From positions 1-41,751 of the IMG/VR virus record IMGVR_UViG_3300036826_000085: a stretch of DNA of 41,751 nucleotides, one strand, 5' to 3'. Position 1 is the first letter of the stretch, and every line of letters begins with the position of its first letter. Under the pieces are notes generated by a model. It worked only from the letters and a program-made list of their open reading frames with translations. It did not search any database and was not told the origin of the DNA. Below are positions 6,896 to 14,453 of this stretch, in pieces. This stretch comes from a virus. The position numbers and the translations under genes are program-made.

Positions 6896-7405
6896 ATGAG
6901 CACCGAAATGAACTTCGACGCGAACAGCGTCAAGCCCGCGCCCCCGGACGGCCCGCCTCTGGTCCCGATCGGATGGCACATGATGGCGATCGTCGCGAGC
7001 GAGATGAAGACGACGAATGACGGCAAGGGCAAGTATCTCAAGCTCGAGCACCAGGTGATCGAGGGCGAGTACAAGGGCCGGAAGGTGTGGGTGCAGCTGA
7101 ACCTCGTGAACCCGAACGAGACGACGGTCAAAATCGCGCAGGAGCAGCTGTCGGCGATCTGCCACGCGACCGGCGTGCTGAAGCTCAAAAACTCGAGCCA
7201 GCTGCACAACATCCCGATGCAGTGCCGGGTAACGATCCGCCAGTCGAAGGGCTACGACCCGCAGAACGACATCAAGGGGTGGAAGGCGCCCGACGGCGGA
7301 ACGGCGAGCGTCGCGAGCCCTGCGCAGCCCACAGCGACTGTCGCTGCAGCTGCGGCGCCGGCGTCGGCGAACGCTCCGGCCTGGGCGCAGAAGAAGAGTG
7401 CCTGA
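6896..7405 (+). CDS. DUF669 family ssDNA-binding protein
   Basis: A 169-residue protein. Residues 5-125 follow the DUF669 pattern: an opening MNFDANSVKP, GWHMMAIVASEMKTTNDGKGKYLKLEHQVIEG, YKGRKVWVQLNLVNPNE and AICHATGV. The C-terminal 40 residues are Ala/Pro-rich and end in a basic KKSA. DUF669 proteins are regarded as phage SSB analogues and often sit beside Sak4-type genes. AAGGGA (6881-6886) nine bases upstream supports the ATG at 6896. The upstream ATG at 6863 lies inside a palindrome with no binding site, and MNFDAN at 6908 remains possible. Confidence 0.85.
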   Translation: MSTEMNFDANSVKPAPPDGPPLVPIGWHMMAIVASEMKTTNDGKGKYLKLEHQVIEGEYKGRKVWVQLNLVNPNETTVKIAQEQLSAICHATGVLKLKNSSQLHNIPMQCRVTIRQSKGYDPQNDIKGWKAPDGGTASVASPAQPTATVAAAAAPASANAPAWAQKKSA

Positions 7406-9155
7406 GCTGCGCTATTACCAGCGCGCGTGTGTCGACGCCCTGTTCCAATGGGTGTCGGCGCACGACGGGCACCCGCTCGTCGTCATCCCGACGGGCGGGG
7501 GCAAGTCGCTGATCATCGGGACGATCATTCAGGAAGCCCTCGGCAACGCCGAAGGCGCGCGGGCGCTCGTGCTCGCGCATCGCAAGGAACTGATCCAACA
7601 GAACGTCAAGGCCGTCGCGAGCGTGATGCCGCTCGGCCGCATCGGCGTCTACTCGGCGGGACTCAAGTCTCGCGACACGACGTCGCCGATCATCGTCGCC
7701 GGTATCCAATCGATCGCGCGGCGGCCGCATGACCTGGGCGCGTTCGATCTCATCCTGATCGATGAAGCGCACTTGGTGCCGACCGAGGACGACACGATGT
7801 ACCGGAAGTTCATCGCGGCCGCGGTGACGGCGAACCCGCACGTGCGCTTCATCGGGCTCACGGCGACGCCGTACCGGCTCGGGCACGGACTGCTCCACCG
7901 CGGCCGCGGTGCGCTCTTCACGGACATTGCGTACGATGCTTCCGTCAAACAGCTGATCGCCGACGGCTATCTCTGCCGGCTGATCAGCAAGGCCACGCTG
8001 ACGCAGCTCGACACGAGCAGCGTCGCCACGCGCGGCGGCGAGTTCGTGCCGGGGCAGCTCGAGCAGGCGGTCGACCACGACGACACGAACACGGCGGCCG
8101 TCGACGAGATGATCGAGCTCTTCGCCGATCGCAAGAAGTGGCTGATCTTCTGCGCGGGTGTGAAGCACGCCGAGCATATCGCCGAAGCATTGCGCACGGC
8201 AGGCGTTCCGGCCGCCGCGGTGCATGGCGAGATGCCTGCCGAAGACCGGCGCCGGGCGCTCGACGAGTTCAAGGTCGGTGCGCTGCGCGCGATCACGTCG
8301 ATGGACGTGCTGACGACTGGGTACGACGAGCCCGCGATCGACGCGATCGCGCTGCTCCGGCCGACGAAGTCGACGGGCCTCTACGTCCAGATGGTCGGCC
8401 GTGGGTTTCGGCTGCACCCGTCGAAGACGAACACGCTGGTCCTGGACTTCGCCGGCAACGTGTCGCGCCACGGGCCCGTCGACGCCATCGAGATCAAAGA
8501 GAAGGGACCGTCGCCCGGCGGCGAAGGCGCGACGCCGACCAAGACGTGCCCCAACTGTCAGTCGATCGAGCACGCGGGCGTCTCGCTCTGCACGGTCTGT
8601 GGTTTCGAGTTTCCGAAACCCGAGAGGCCGCCGATCTTCGGGACCGCCGGCGACGATCCGATCCTCTCGGACGAGCCGAAGAAGACGACCTGGCACGAAG
8701 TCACACACGTCGAATACGACTACCATCAGCCACGCGACGAGGAGAAGCCGCCGTCTCTTCGTGTCGAGTACTACATGGGCTTCCGTCGGCTCGCGATGGA
8801 ATGGATCTGCCTCGAGCACGACGGCTTCGCGCGCGACAAAGCGGAGCGCTGGTGGAAACGGCGCTCTCCGGATCCGGTGCCGGACACCGTCAATGACGCG
8901 CTGCGCCTCGTCGACGAGCTGATCACGCCGACCAAGATCGGCACGGTGCCCGACGGCCGGTGGACGCGCGTCATCGAGTACGAGCTCGCGGGAGCGCCGT
9001 CGGCGCCGATCGGCCTGCTGCCGCGTGCGTGCTGGAGCTGCGGCTACTGGGCCGAAAAGAAGAAGTGCTGTCTCAAGTGGGACGCCGAGCCGCCGGCGGA
9101 TGTTCAGCTGGTCGGCTGTGAATCGTGGAAGGAAGAAGAGGAAGTCCCCTTTTAG
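7398..9155 (+). CDS. SF2 DEAH-box helicase
   Basis: A 585-residue superfamily 2 helicase. Visible motifs are RYYQR (Q-motif-like, 5-9), Walker A PTGGGKS (31-37), LIDEAH (120-125), LTATPYR in the middle, and the C-terminal RecA-like domain with DVLTTGYDEPAID and QMVGRGFR. A zinc finger follows (CPNC, then CTVCGFEF) and a second Cys cluster near the C-terminus (CWSCG, CC, GC). The layout resembles phage and RadD/UvsW-type helicases that remodel branched DNA. The start is a GTG at 7398 overlapping the DUF669 stop by eight bases, with AAGAAG just upstream. Probable role: unwinding or branch migration in replication and recombination. Confidence 0.92.
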   Translation: MPELRYYQRACVDALFQWVSAHDGHPLVVIPTGGGKSLIIGTIIQEALGNAEGARALVLAHRKELIQQNVKAVASVMPLGRIGVYSAGLKSRDTTSPIIVAGIQSIARRPHDLGAFDLILIDEAHLVPTEDDTMYRKFIAAAVTANPHVRFIGLTATPYRLGHGLLHRGRGALFTDIAYDASVKQLIADGYLCRLISKATLTQLDTSSVATRGGEFVPGQLEQAVDHDDTNTAAVDEMIELFADRKKWLIFCAGVKHAEHIAEALRTAGVPAAAVHGEMPAEDRRRALDEFKVGALRAITSMDVLTTGYDEPAIDAIALLRPTKSTGLYVQMVGRGFRLHPSKTNTLVLDFAGNVSRHGPVDAIEIKEKGPSPGGEGATPTKTCPNCQSIEHAGVSLCTVCGFEFPKPERPPIFGTAGDDPILSDEPKKTTWHEVTHVEYDYHQPRDEEKPPSLRVEYYMGFRRLAMEWICLEHDGFARDKAERWWKRRSPDPVPDTVNDALRLVDELITPTKIGTVPDGRWTRVIEYELAGAPSAPIGLLPRACWSCGYWAEKKKCCLKWDAEPPADVQLVGCESWKEEEEVPF

Positions 9156-9527
9156 ATGCTGCTCATGGCTGACGATCTGAAACAACACGGACCGAATCCG
9201 CTCGTGAGGATGCCCGACCTCTGCTACCGGCATCAGTACGATCTCGTCAGGCGACGCCTGCATTTGGAGGAAACCGACCCATGGCGAGCGGCCATCATCG
9301 AGGCACAGATGCTCCTGTTGCAGGCCGCGCTCGTGCATCCAAGCGTCCAGGCGCGCAGCGAGGGGAATCCGCTCAATCTCTCGATCGTGCTCGCAGAGAT
9401 CGGCTGTCTCGCGTGCTTCCTGCCGCAGGACTACAGGACCGCCGTCGTGCTGATCAAAGATCCGAATGTGAAAACCGGCGACCTGATCTATCGACGCGCG
9501 AAAGATCCCCGGTGGCCGCACGCGTGA
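9156..9527 (+). CDS. Hypothetical early protein
   Basis: A 123-residue protein, starting directly after the helicase stop. A purine-rich GAAGAAGAGGAAG upstream can serve as ribosome binding site; the ATG at 9165 is an alternative start. The sequence is mainly helical (AAIIEAQMLLLQAALVH, NLSIVLAEIGCLACFLPQDY) with no metal or nucleotide motif. I do not recognise a family. Its position between helicase and primase-helicase genes points to a replication accessory or regulatory function, but nothing in the sequence is decisive. Confidence 0.7.
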   Translation: MLLMADDLKQHGPNPLVRMPDLCYRHQYDLVRRRLHLEETDPWRAAIIEAQMLLLQAALVHPSVQARSEGNPLNLSIVLAEIGCLACFLPQDYRTAVVLIKDPNVKTGDLIYRRAKDPRWPHA

Positions 9528-9572
9528 GCGGCCCGGCGACGTGATCCCCTTTTAGACAATTAGCTCTGACAC

Positions 9573-9947
9573 ATGAGAGACGCTCCGCTGGATGCTTCGC
9601 TGTTGGACACTGCGCTGAACTACGCCTCGCGCGAAACACGCAACCACGTTGCCGATGCGCTCGCGTGCCATCTGCACAACGACGGCCACGTGCTCGAGGG
9701 GAACACCGAGGCAAATGACGTCGAGTGGTTCGCCCGCAACCTGTACGAGCGCCTGCGGGACGGCGCGCTGCGCTGGGAGAACACACAGCCAAACGTTCAG
9801 GATACTTACCGCGAACACGCGCGCACGGTGTTGGCGGTGCTGCCAGACTTTCAATTACGCGTCGCCCGTCGTCTCATCACGCTGAGCAAGGTGGTGCGGG
9901 ACATCGAGCGCGCCGAACGGCTTCAACGGCGGGGCCGCGATCGTTGA
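9573..9947 (+). CDS. Hypothetical early protein
   Basis: A 124-residue, helical, charged protein (MRDAPLDASLLDTALNYASRE). It has HLHNDGHVLEG and WFARNLYERLRDGALRWE segments, and ends in a basic tail (ERAERLQRRGRDR). No ribosome binding site is evident before the ATG. The stop overlaps the start of the primase-helicase gene, so the two are probably translationally coupled. The 45 bases upstream contain TCCCCTTTTAGA, also present 400 bases earlier at the helicase stop. No known family recognised. Confidence 0.65.
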   Translation: MRDAPLDASLLDTALNYASRETRNHVADALACHLHNDGHVLEGNTEANDVEWFARNLYERLRDGALRWENTQPNVQDTYREHARTVLAVLPDFQLRVARRLITLSKVVRDIERAERLQRRGRDR

Positions 9948-12298
9948 TGCTGACTGCTGACGCCGCCGCCCTTGCCACGTTCATTGATGCCCTCTTCCGC
10001 TATGCGGATGACGGCACCTGGGTCGCGTGGCGCGCGTTCCGCGACGACGCGAAGGACAAGCCACCGGTCTTCATCGAGTGGAGCCAGGTCGCGCATAGCG
10101 CTGGGATCTTCGACGACGCCGTGCAGCACGCGACGGCGGCCGCGCAACACGAGTTCCCCGCGGTCTTCTGTCCGCCGATCGCGACGTTCCTCACCAAGCG
10201 CGCCCGCGAGGTCGATCTCGCGAACGGCTTGGCGCTGTCAGTGGAGTGCGACAACTCGCCGGCGGCCGCGCGTGCGACCCTCGAGCAGCTGCTGGGGCCT
10301 GCGACCGTCGTCGTCGCGTCCGGCGGCTTCACGCCCGACGCCGAGCCGAAGCTGCATCTGCACTGGCGGCTCGCCGAGCCGACGTCCGACGCGGAGTCGC
10401 ACGCGACGCTCAAGCGCGCACGCATCCTCGCGACCGCGATCGTCGGCGGCGATGCGACCAATGTGCCCGCGGTGCACCCGATCCGGTGGCCCGGATCCTG
10501 GCACCGGAAGGGTGAGCCGCGGCTGGCGACGATTGTTGCCTGTGACATCGATCGTGAGCTCGTGTTGTCTGACGCGCTCGAACAGTTGGCAAGCGTCGCG
10601 CCCAGGCGCCCGGAGACCGGTACACTTCCCGAGCAGAATGGCACGGGCGAGACCTCGCAGCTGATCGCGACGCTCTTGTCGGGATCCGCGATCCACGCGC
10701 CGCTCGTCGCGCTCGCGTATCGCTACCTCAAGGGTGGGATGTCGGATGCACAGTGCGTGCACACGCTGCGTGGGATCATGGACGCGATCCCCGAGGCGCA
10801 CCGCGGCGGCGCCGATCGTTGGAACGGCCACTATCGAGACGTGCCGCGGACGGTGCGTACCGCGCGGGAGAAGATCGGCATCGAGTCGCCGCCGGCCGCA
10901 CCGCCGGACCTATCAGAATTCCTGAATCAGTCGCCGGCCGTCGTCGTCGTCCGGAAGCAGGAGCCGCGCGACATCCCCGCGGAGCTGTTGACACCTCCCG
11001 GTGTCCTGGGCGACGTGGTCACGTATGGGCTGGCTTCCGCGGTGCGGCCGGTGCCGATCTTTGCCGTCCAGGCGGCGCTCGCGCTCGGATCGATCGTGTG
11101 CGGACGCCGGTACGTCACGAGCGAAGAGAACTACTCGAGCCTCTACTTCTTGAACGTCGCCCGCTCGGGCACCGGCAAGGAACACGCGAAAACAACGATC
11201 GAGGCTGTCTTGCTCGCGGCCGGAAAAGAGGGATTACTCGGAAGTTCGAGTTATTCGTCGGGAAGCGCGGTTTTTTCGGCGCTATTACAGAAGCCTCAAC
11301 ACTTGACGATCATCGACGAATTCGGAAAGTATCTGGAGGCGGCGTCGAACCAACGCGAGAACTGGAAGACCGAGGTGTTGACTCAGTTGATGGAAGCCTT
11401 CGGGCGCTGCCACGGCCGGATGATGACGCCTCAGTTCAGCACGATGACCGTGTCGGCGAAAGCCGCCGCGGATATGAAGCCGAAGACGATCACGCGGCCG
11501 GCGATCACGCTGCTCGCGATGACGACGCCGTCGACGTTCTACGACACGCTGCGCTCGACCAAGATCCAGGACGGGTTCCTGAACCGCTTTCTCGTCGTCG
11601 AGCACCAGGCGCCGCGCGAGCCGCGGCGGAAGCGCCAGGACGTCGACGCGCCGGCGTCCGTTGTCGCGTGGATCAAGCAGCTGCTCGAGCCGGAGGGAAA
11701 CCTCGACCCGTCGAACCTGATCGACGTCGCGCCGGATCCGACCGTGGTGCCGCTCACAGATCGGTCCCAGCTGCTCGCGAGCTCGTTCGAGCGTGAGATG
11801 TTGGATCTCTCCGTCCAGCTCGAGCAATCCGGACTGGGCGACATGCCGATCCGCGCGGCCGAGATCGCGCTCCGGCTCTCGCTGATCGTGTCGCTGTCTG
11901 AAGTGCCGGACACGCCGACGGTGTTGCACGACCACCTCGACTGGTCGCAGCGGTATGTCCGGTTCTTCCTCGAGCAAACGATCGCGATCGTCCGCGAGCG
12001 CGTGGCCGACAGCGCCACAGAACGGACTCGCAACGTCATTCTCGCTGCGATCCGTGGGGCCGGGAGCCAGGGCGTCACGGAACAGGAGCTCCACCGAGAG
12101 AAGCCGTTCATCAGCGTCGCGAAACGCGAGCGGCTCGAAGCGATCGAGTCACTGATCACGGCCGAACTCATCGCTTGGGCGAGCGTGCCAAGCGGCAAGC
12201 GAGGCCGTCCCCGCCAGGCGCTCGTCGGCATCAATGCCGATTTAACCGAATTGAATGAAAACGACCCGGAAAATTCGACCCCGCAAGACGCTGCGTAG
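9947..12298 (+). CDS. Primase-helicase (RepB-type primase domain plus DUF3987-like ATPase)
   Basis: A 783-residue protein. The N-terminal 220 residues resemble the RepB/archaeo-eukaryotic primase-like domain: LALSVECDNSPAAARATLE with an acidic pair, HLHWRL, NVPAVHPIRWPGSWHRKGEPR. The central part (about 340-600) is a DUF3987-type ATPase with Walker A SGTGKEH (407-413) and Walker B LTIIDEF (453-459). The C-terminal region (about 695-760) has a winged-helix-like segment (ILAAIRGAGSQGVTEQEL). Such proteins prime and unwind DNA for phage or plasmid replication. It is the last gene of the early operon and is followed by an AT-rich repeat region that could be its origin. ATG overlaps the stop of the gene before. 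Confidence 0.85.
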   Translation: MLTADAAALATFIDALFRYADDGTWVAWRAFRDDAKDKPPVFIEWSQVAHSAGIFDDAVQHATAAAQHEFPAVFCPPIATFLTKRAREVDLANGLALSVECDNSPAAARATLEQLLGPATVVVASGGFTPDAEPKLHLHWRLAEPTSDAESHATLKRARILATAIVGGDATNVPAVHPIRWPGSWHRKGEPRLATIVACDIDRELVLSDALEQLASVAPRRPETGTLPEQNGTGETSQLIATLLSGSAIHAPLVALAYRYLKGGMSDAQCVHTLRGIMDAIPEAHRGGADRWNGHYRDVPRTVRTAREKIGIESPPAAPPDLSEFLNQSPAVVVVRKQEPRDIPAELLTPPGVLGDVVTYGLASAVRPVPIFAVQAALALGSIVCGRRYVTSEENYSSLYFLNVARSGTGKEHAKTTIEAVLLAAGKEGLLGSSSYSSGSAVFSALLQKPQHLTIIDEFGKYLEAASNQRENWKTEVLTQLMEAFGRCHGRMMTPQFSTMTVSAKAAADMKPKTITRPAITLLAMTTPSTFYDTLRSTKIQDGFLNRFLVVEHQAPREPRRKRQDVDAPASVVAWIKQLLEPEGNLDPSNLIDVAPDPTVVPLTDRSQLLASSFEREMLDLSVQLEQSGLGDMPIRAAEIALRLSLIVSLSEVPDTPTVLHDHLDWSQRYVRFFLEQTIAIVRERVADSATERTRNVILAAIRGAGSQGVTEQELHREKPFISVAKRERLEAIESLITAELIAWASVPSGKRGRPRQALVGINADLTELNENDPENSTPQDAA

Positions 12299-12309
12299 CA
12301 ACGACTTCT

Positions 12310-12404
12310 GAATTGATCGAATTGATCGAATTAAATGCACTGGCCCGTCCCTCTGGTGGAGACGGGCCAGAAAAAGGGTACTAGGCAATCAATTCGATCA
12401 ATTC
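12310..12404. repeat. 17-bp inverted repeat built from 9-bp tandem units
   Basis: The left arm GAATTGATCGAATTGAT (12310-12326) and the right arm ATCAATTCGATCAATTC (12388-12404) are exact reverse complements. Each arm is itself two tandem copies of a 9-base unit, so both direct and inverted binding sites are present. Confidence 0.9.
12340..12370. terminator. GC-rich hairpin inside the inverted repeat, possible terminator
   Basis: CTGGCCCGTC (12340-12349) pairs perfectly with GACGGGCCAG (12361-12370) around an 11-base loop. On the plus strand it is followed by AAAAAGGG, not a T-run, so plus-strand intrinsic termination is uncertain. It might still end early transcription together with the outer stem. 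Confidence 0.45.
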
Positions 12405-12507
12405 AATTAAATAACATATATATCTCTATGTATATATACTACAACATCTTACAGAACCAGGCTCAGCCATTCACCGGAAGCGTCTAATTGAGTCCCAAAT
12501 ATTGAAA

Positions 12508-12921
12508 ATGCGCCTCGTGATGCCCGAGCCGCCGTCGCTGAACCAGATGATCGACATGGCCAAGAGGCGGACCCGCCGAAGCCGGACCGGTGGGTGGATG
12601 AGGAAGTCTCTGCCGGTCGTGTACGACCAGCGACTCGAGACGTATGAGCTCGAGTGCCTCGCTGCGCTCAGAATCGCCGGCATTCGGCTTCCAGTCGCTC
12701 CCTGGCCACGTTGGTGCCTCGAGGCGGCAGAGTTTCGGCTGCACTCGCTGCGTGACCCGGTCGAGCTCCTGGCGAGCCTCAAGTGGCCCGTCGACGCGCT
12801 GGTGCGGCTCGGCTTCGTCGCGGGCGACAGTCCGCGGGAGCTGTTGGGAACACCAGTCCCGACCCAGGTGATCGATCGCGGTAATCGCGGCGTGACGCTC
12901 ACCATCAGGTGCGTGCAATGA
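12508..12921 (+). CDS. RusA-like Holliday junction resolvase
   Basis: A 137-residue protein with the RusA fold pattern: an opening PPSLNQMID motif, a conserved Trp/Arg segment PWPRWCLEAAEFRL, then DPVELLASLKWPVDALVRLGFVAGDSPREL, where the family normally has D-x-DN-x3-K-x2-D-x-L-x3-G-x3-DD. The acidic residues are mostly kept, but the DN pair reads DPVE and the final DD reads GDS. The enzyme would cut four-way junctions or branched DNA in late replication. ATG at 12508 chosen; TTG at 12502 and a later ATG at 12520 are possible. No strong ribosome binding site in the AT-rich leader. ATGA overlap with the next gene. Confidence 0.72.
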   Translation: MRLVMPEPPSLNQMIDMAKRRTRRSRTGGWMRKSLPVVYDQRLETYELECLAALRIAGIRLPVAPWPRWCLEAAEFRLHSLRDPVELLASLKWPVDALVRLGFVAGDSPRELLGTPVPTQVIDRGNRGVTLTIRCVQ

Positions 12922-13658
12922 AACCGTTCGAAGCGGTGGTCACTGCCGGCCGAGATCCAGTTACGATCGACGACGCCCTCGTCAAGCGGTACATGCGCTA
13001 TCTCGACGAGAACGACGACGGCCACTTCTACTGGACCGGCGCCAAGACCCGCACCGCGGGCGTGCTCACGGTCGAGCACATGCTCGTCGATGTCCGCTCG
13101 CTGGGATGGGTCATCCACACCGCCGGCGACATTCCGCGTGGTCTCCTTCCTCGACCGAAATGCGGGAAGCTGCTCTGCATCCGCCCCGAGCACATGCAGC
13201 TAGTGCCAAGCCGCGCTCGCGGTCGCGTGAAGAAAGAGCCCGACTTCGCCCAGAAACACGCGCCATTCCATGGTGACACATCGCCAGGTGAGGCAACGCT
13301 CGAGGAGCTGACGCCGCCGGGCCTCCAGCGGCTCGCGCATGCGCAGTTCGGTGGCACGCCACCGACCAAACACACCAGCGCTTGCAGATGCGCTGCGTGT
13401 TGGCCGGCGGCAACGTCACGACAGGAAGCAACGAAGGAACCTGACATCTTCGATCGCGAGCGCAAACGAGTCCAGGCGAGGCTCGAAGCGAAACGCGACG
13501 CGCCAACAGACGCGGAGAAGCTCGCGTTCCTCGGCCAACCTGGCGTCGCGCATGTCACCTACAAGAGCGGCGCCACGCTCGTGTTCCATTTCACCGAACA
13601 ATTCTTCGGCATGACCTTCGACGAAGCCGTCGTGAACGCGATCCGCGGCCACGCGTAA
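12918..13658 (+). CDS. HNH-derived protein with altered catalytic site
   Basis: A 246-residue protein. Residues 20-97 retain the outline of an HNH_3 nuclease (FYWTGAKT, GDIPRGLLPRPKCGKLLCIRPEHMQL), including the PKCG-x2-LCIRPEH zinc motif (C82, C87, H92). The histidine that normally precedes CDNP in these enzymes is replaced by the LLPRPKCG sequence, so catalysis is doubtful. A second Cys/His group (HTSACRCAACW) appears at about 154-164. The C-terminal 50 residues (VTYKSGATLVFHFTEQFFGMTFDEAV) look like a separate small domain. It may be a DNA-binding relic of a homing enzyme. Overlaps the RusA-like gene by ATGA. Confidence 0.7.
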   Translation: MKPFEAVVTAGRDPVTIDDALVKRYMRYLDENDDGHFYWTGAKTRTAGVLTVEHMLVDVRSLGWVIHTAGDIPRGLLPRPKCGKLLCIRPEHMQLVPSRARGRVKKEPDFAQKHAPFHGDTSPGEATLEELTPPGLQRLAHAQFGGTPPTKHTSACRCAACWPAATSRQEATKEPDIFDRERKRVQARLEAKRDAPTDAEKLAFLGQPGVAHVTYKSGATLVFHFTEQFFGMTFDEAVVNAIRGHA

Positions 13659-13667
13659 GGAGACCAT

Positions 13668-13874
13668 TTGAACCTCTCGCCGCAGCAACAGCGAGTGGTC
13701 GCGCTTGTCCGCACCGGCGCGAGCTACGAGCAGATCGGGCAGACCCTCGGTGTCGATCGCCGGACAGTCGCGACGTACGTCGATCGGATCGCCAGGAAGA
13801 TCCCGAATCCGGAGCAGCTGCGGCCCTACCTGGCCGTGTTCGTGTGGAGCCGCCTGTCAGTCAAAGCCGACTAG
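13668..13874 (+). CDS. Small LuxR/sigma-4-type HTH protein
   Basis: A 68-residue protein reading MNLSPQQQRVVALVRTG, then YEQIGQTLGVDRRTVATYVDRIARKI, which is the GerE/LuxR-type or sigma region 4-type HTH and takes up most of the protein. The start is a TTG at 13668 with AAGGAG (13657-13662) five bases upstream, an excellent binding site that decides the unusual start codon. It stands between the resolvase region and the packaging genes, so control of the middle or late operon is a fair guess. Confidence 0.8.
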   Translation: MNLSPQQQRVVALVRTGASYEQIGQTLGVDRRTVATYVDRIARKIPNPEQLRPYLAVFVWSRLSVKAD

Positions 13875-13908
13875 CGCGGCTCCTGGCGCGGGGTGTACAC
13901 ATTCGCTC

Positions 13909-14277
13909 GTGAAAATCTGCGCACGAACCCGGAGGCTCTTATGCGCTCCTGAGCCCAACGAGGCCGCCCGAGAGGCGGCCTCGGTCGCATCTGGCATCGA
14001 CGTCATTCGCATTCACGATGATCTCGATGGACCCGAGCCGCCGCACGATGCGCTGGCCACCGTTGTCGGTACGAGCTGCGGCAATGAGCCCGACATCGCG
14101 CCGGCACTCGCTCGCGGGCTCTATCACACCCAGCAGATCCACCGCCTCTCCATTCAGTCGGCGCCGACGCGCCATTGCCGCCGCGGGCTGCATCTGCTGA
14201 CGCCGGAGAACCTCAAGAAGGGCGCCTGCCGCGCATGTCAGAACGAACGCGAACGCGCCCGCCGCCATGCCGCTTAA
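13909..14277 (+). CDS. Protein ending in an LTPEN zinc-knuckle module
   Basis: About 122 residues if read from the GTG at 13909; no other in-frame start follows and no clear binding site precedes it, so the start is uncertain. The C-terminus [19 protein letters not shown], then [12 protein letters not shown], is the same module that occurs twice in the HNH protein at 1071 (C-x2-G-x-LTPEN ... C-x2-C-x-RE). The middle is acidic ([11 protein letters not shown]). No nuclease domain is present here, so this may be a spread-out DNA-binding module or a decayed HNH gene. A GGAGG box at 13931-13935 precedes an ATG at 13941 in another frame that stops after three codons. Overlaps the next gene by 11 bases. 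Confidence 0.6.
   Translation: MKICARTRRLLCAPEPNEAAREAASVASGIDVIRIHDDLDGPEPPHDALATVVGTSCGNEPDIAPALARGLYHTQQIHRLSIQSAPTRHCRRGLHLLTPENLKKGACRACQNERERARRHAA
13959..13983. other. Strong 10-bp hairpin
   Basis: CGAGGCCGCC (13959-13968) and GGCGGCCTCG (13974-13983) pair perfectly around CGAGA. It resembles the stem of an intrinsic terminator, but GGTCGC-type sequence rather than T residues follows. It lies inside the N-terminal part of the 13909 reading frame. Confidence 0.5.
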
Positions 14278-14452
14278 GAGTGGCTCGAGCGATTCCGTGA
14301 TTCAGTCGAACATCGCGGAGCTCATCAAGGCTGGCTATCCCGCGAACCAGGCCGCCGCGATCGCGTACAAGCACGCCGGCACCTACCACGCCGACCACAA
14401 CCCGGACTCGAAGCACGAGCCCCACCGTGGCCGCACGCTCCTCGCGACGTAA
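14267..14452 (+). CDS. Small conserved phage protein (MPLKxGSS type)
   Basis: A 61-residue protein beginning [19 protein letters not shown], with [18 protein letters not shown] after it. Many phages carry a 50-80 residue protein with just this pattern (MPLKKGSS, then IKAG-PQKQAVAIA), commonly near the packaging or structural genes. Its function is unknown to me. The ATG overlaps the gene before by 11 bases. The C-terminal 20 residues are polar and His-rich ([15 protein letters not shown]). Confidence 0.75.
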   Translation: MPLKSGSSDSVIQSNIAELIKAGYPANQAAAIAYKHAGTYHADHNPDSKHEPHRGRTLLAT

Positions 14453-14453
14453 C

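Larger units (their letters stand above)
12299..12507. other. Candidate replication origin / control region
   Basis: This 209-base gap follows the primase-helicase gene. It contains tandem 9-base repeats GAATTGATC at 12310-12318 and 12319-12327 plus a partial copy (GAATT, 12328-12332). The mirror copies are at 12388-12404, so a 17-base inverted repeat brackets a GC-rich hairpin. From 12404 to about 12450 the DNA is very AT-rich (AATTAAATAACATATATATC and TATATATAC) in an otherwise GC-rich genome. Iteron-like repeats plus an AT-rich stretch next to a replication gene are the usual look of a plasmid or phage origin. The same sequence could instead form the early terminator and a promoter for the RusA-like gene (several TATATA boxes). 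Function not proven. Confidence 0.55.

Noticed and set aside
7272-9521. A 749-codon open frame on the minus strand opposite the helicase
   Set aside because: It is an antisense shadow caused by high GC at third codon positions; the plus strand has all helicase motifs and the minus frame has no family pattern.
13941-13952. GGAGG box at 13931 followed by ATG and a stop after three codons
   Set aside because: A three-codon leader peptide is possible, but the same bases are in the 13909 frame, and nothing else supports attenuation here.
1913-14015. A 19-base match with one mismatch (TCGAYGTCATTCGCATTCA) at 1913-1931 and 13997-14015, both beside LTPEN-module genes
   Set aside because: It is read in different frames in the two genes, and one such near-match is about what chance would give in 41 kb of biased sequence, so I do not claim it as a functional repeat.
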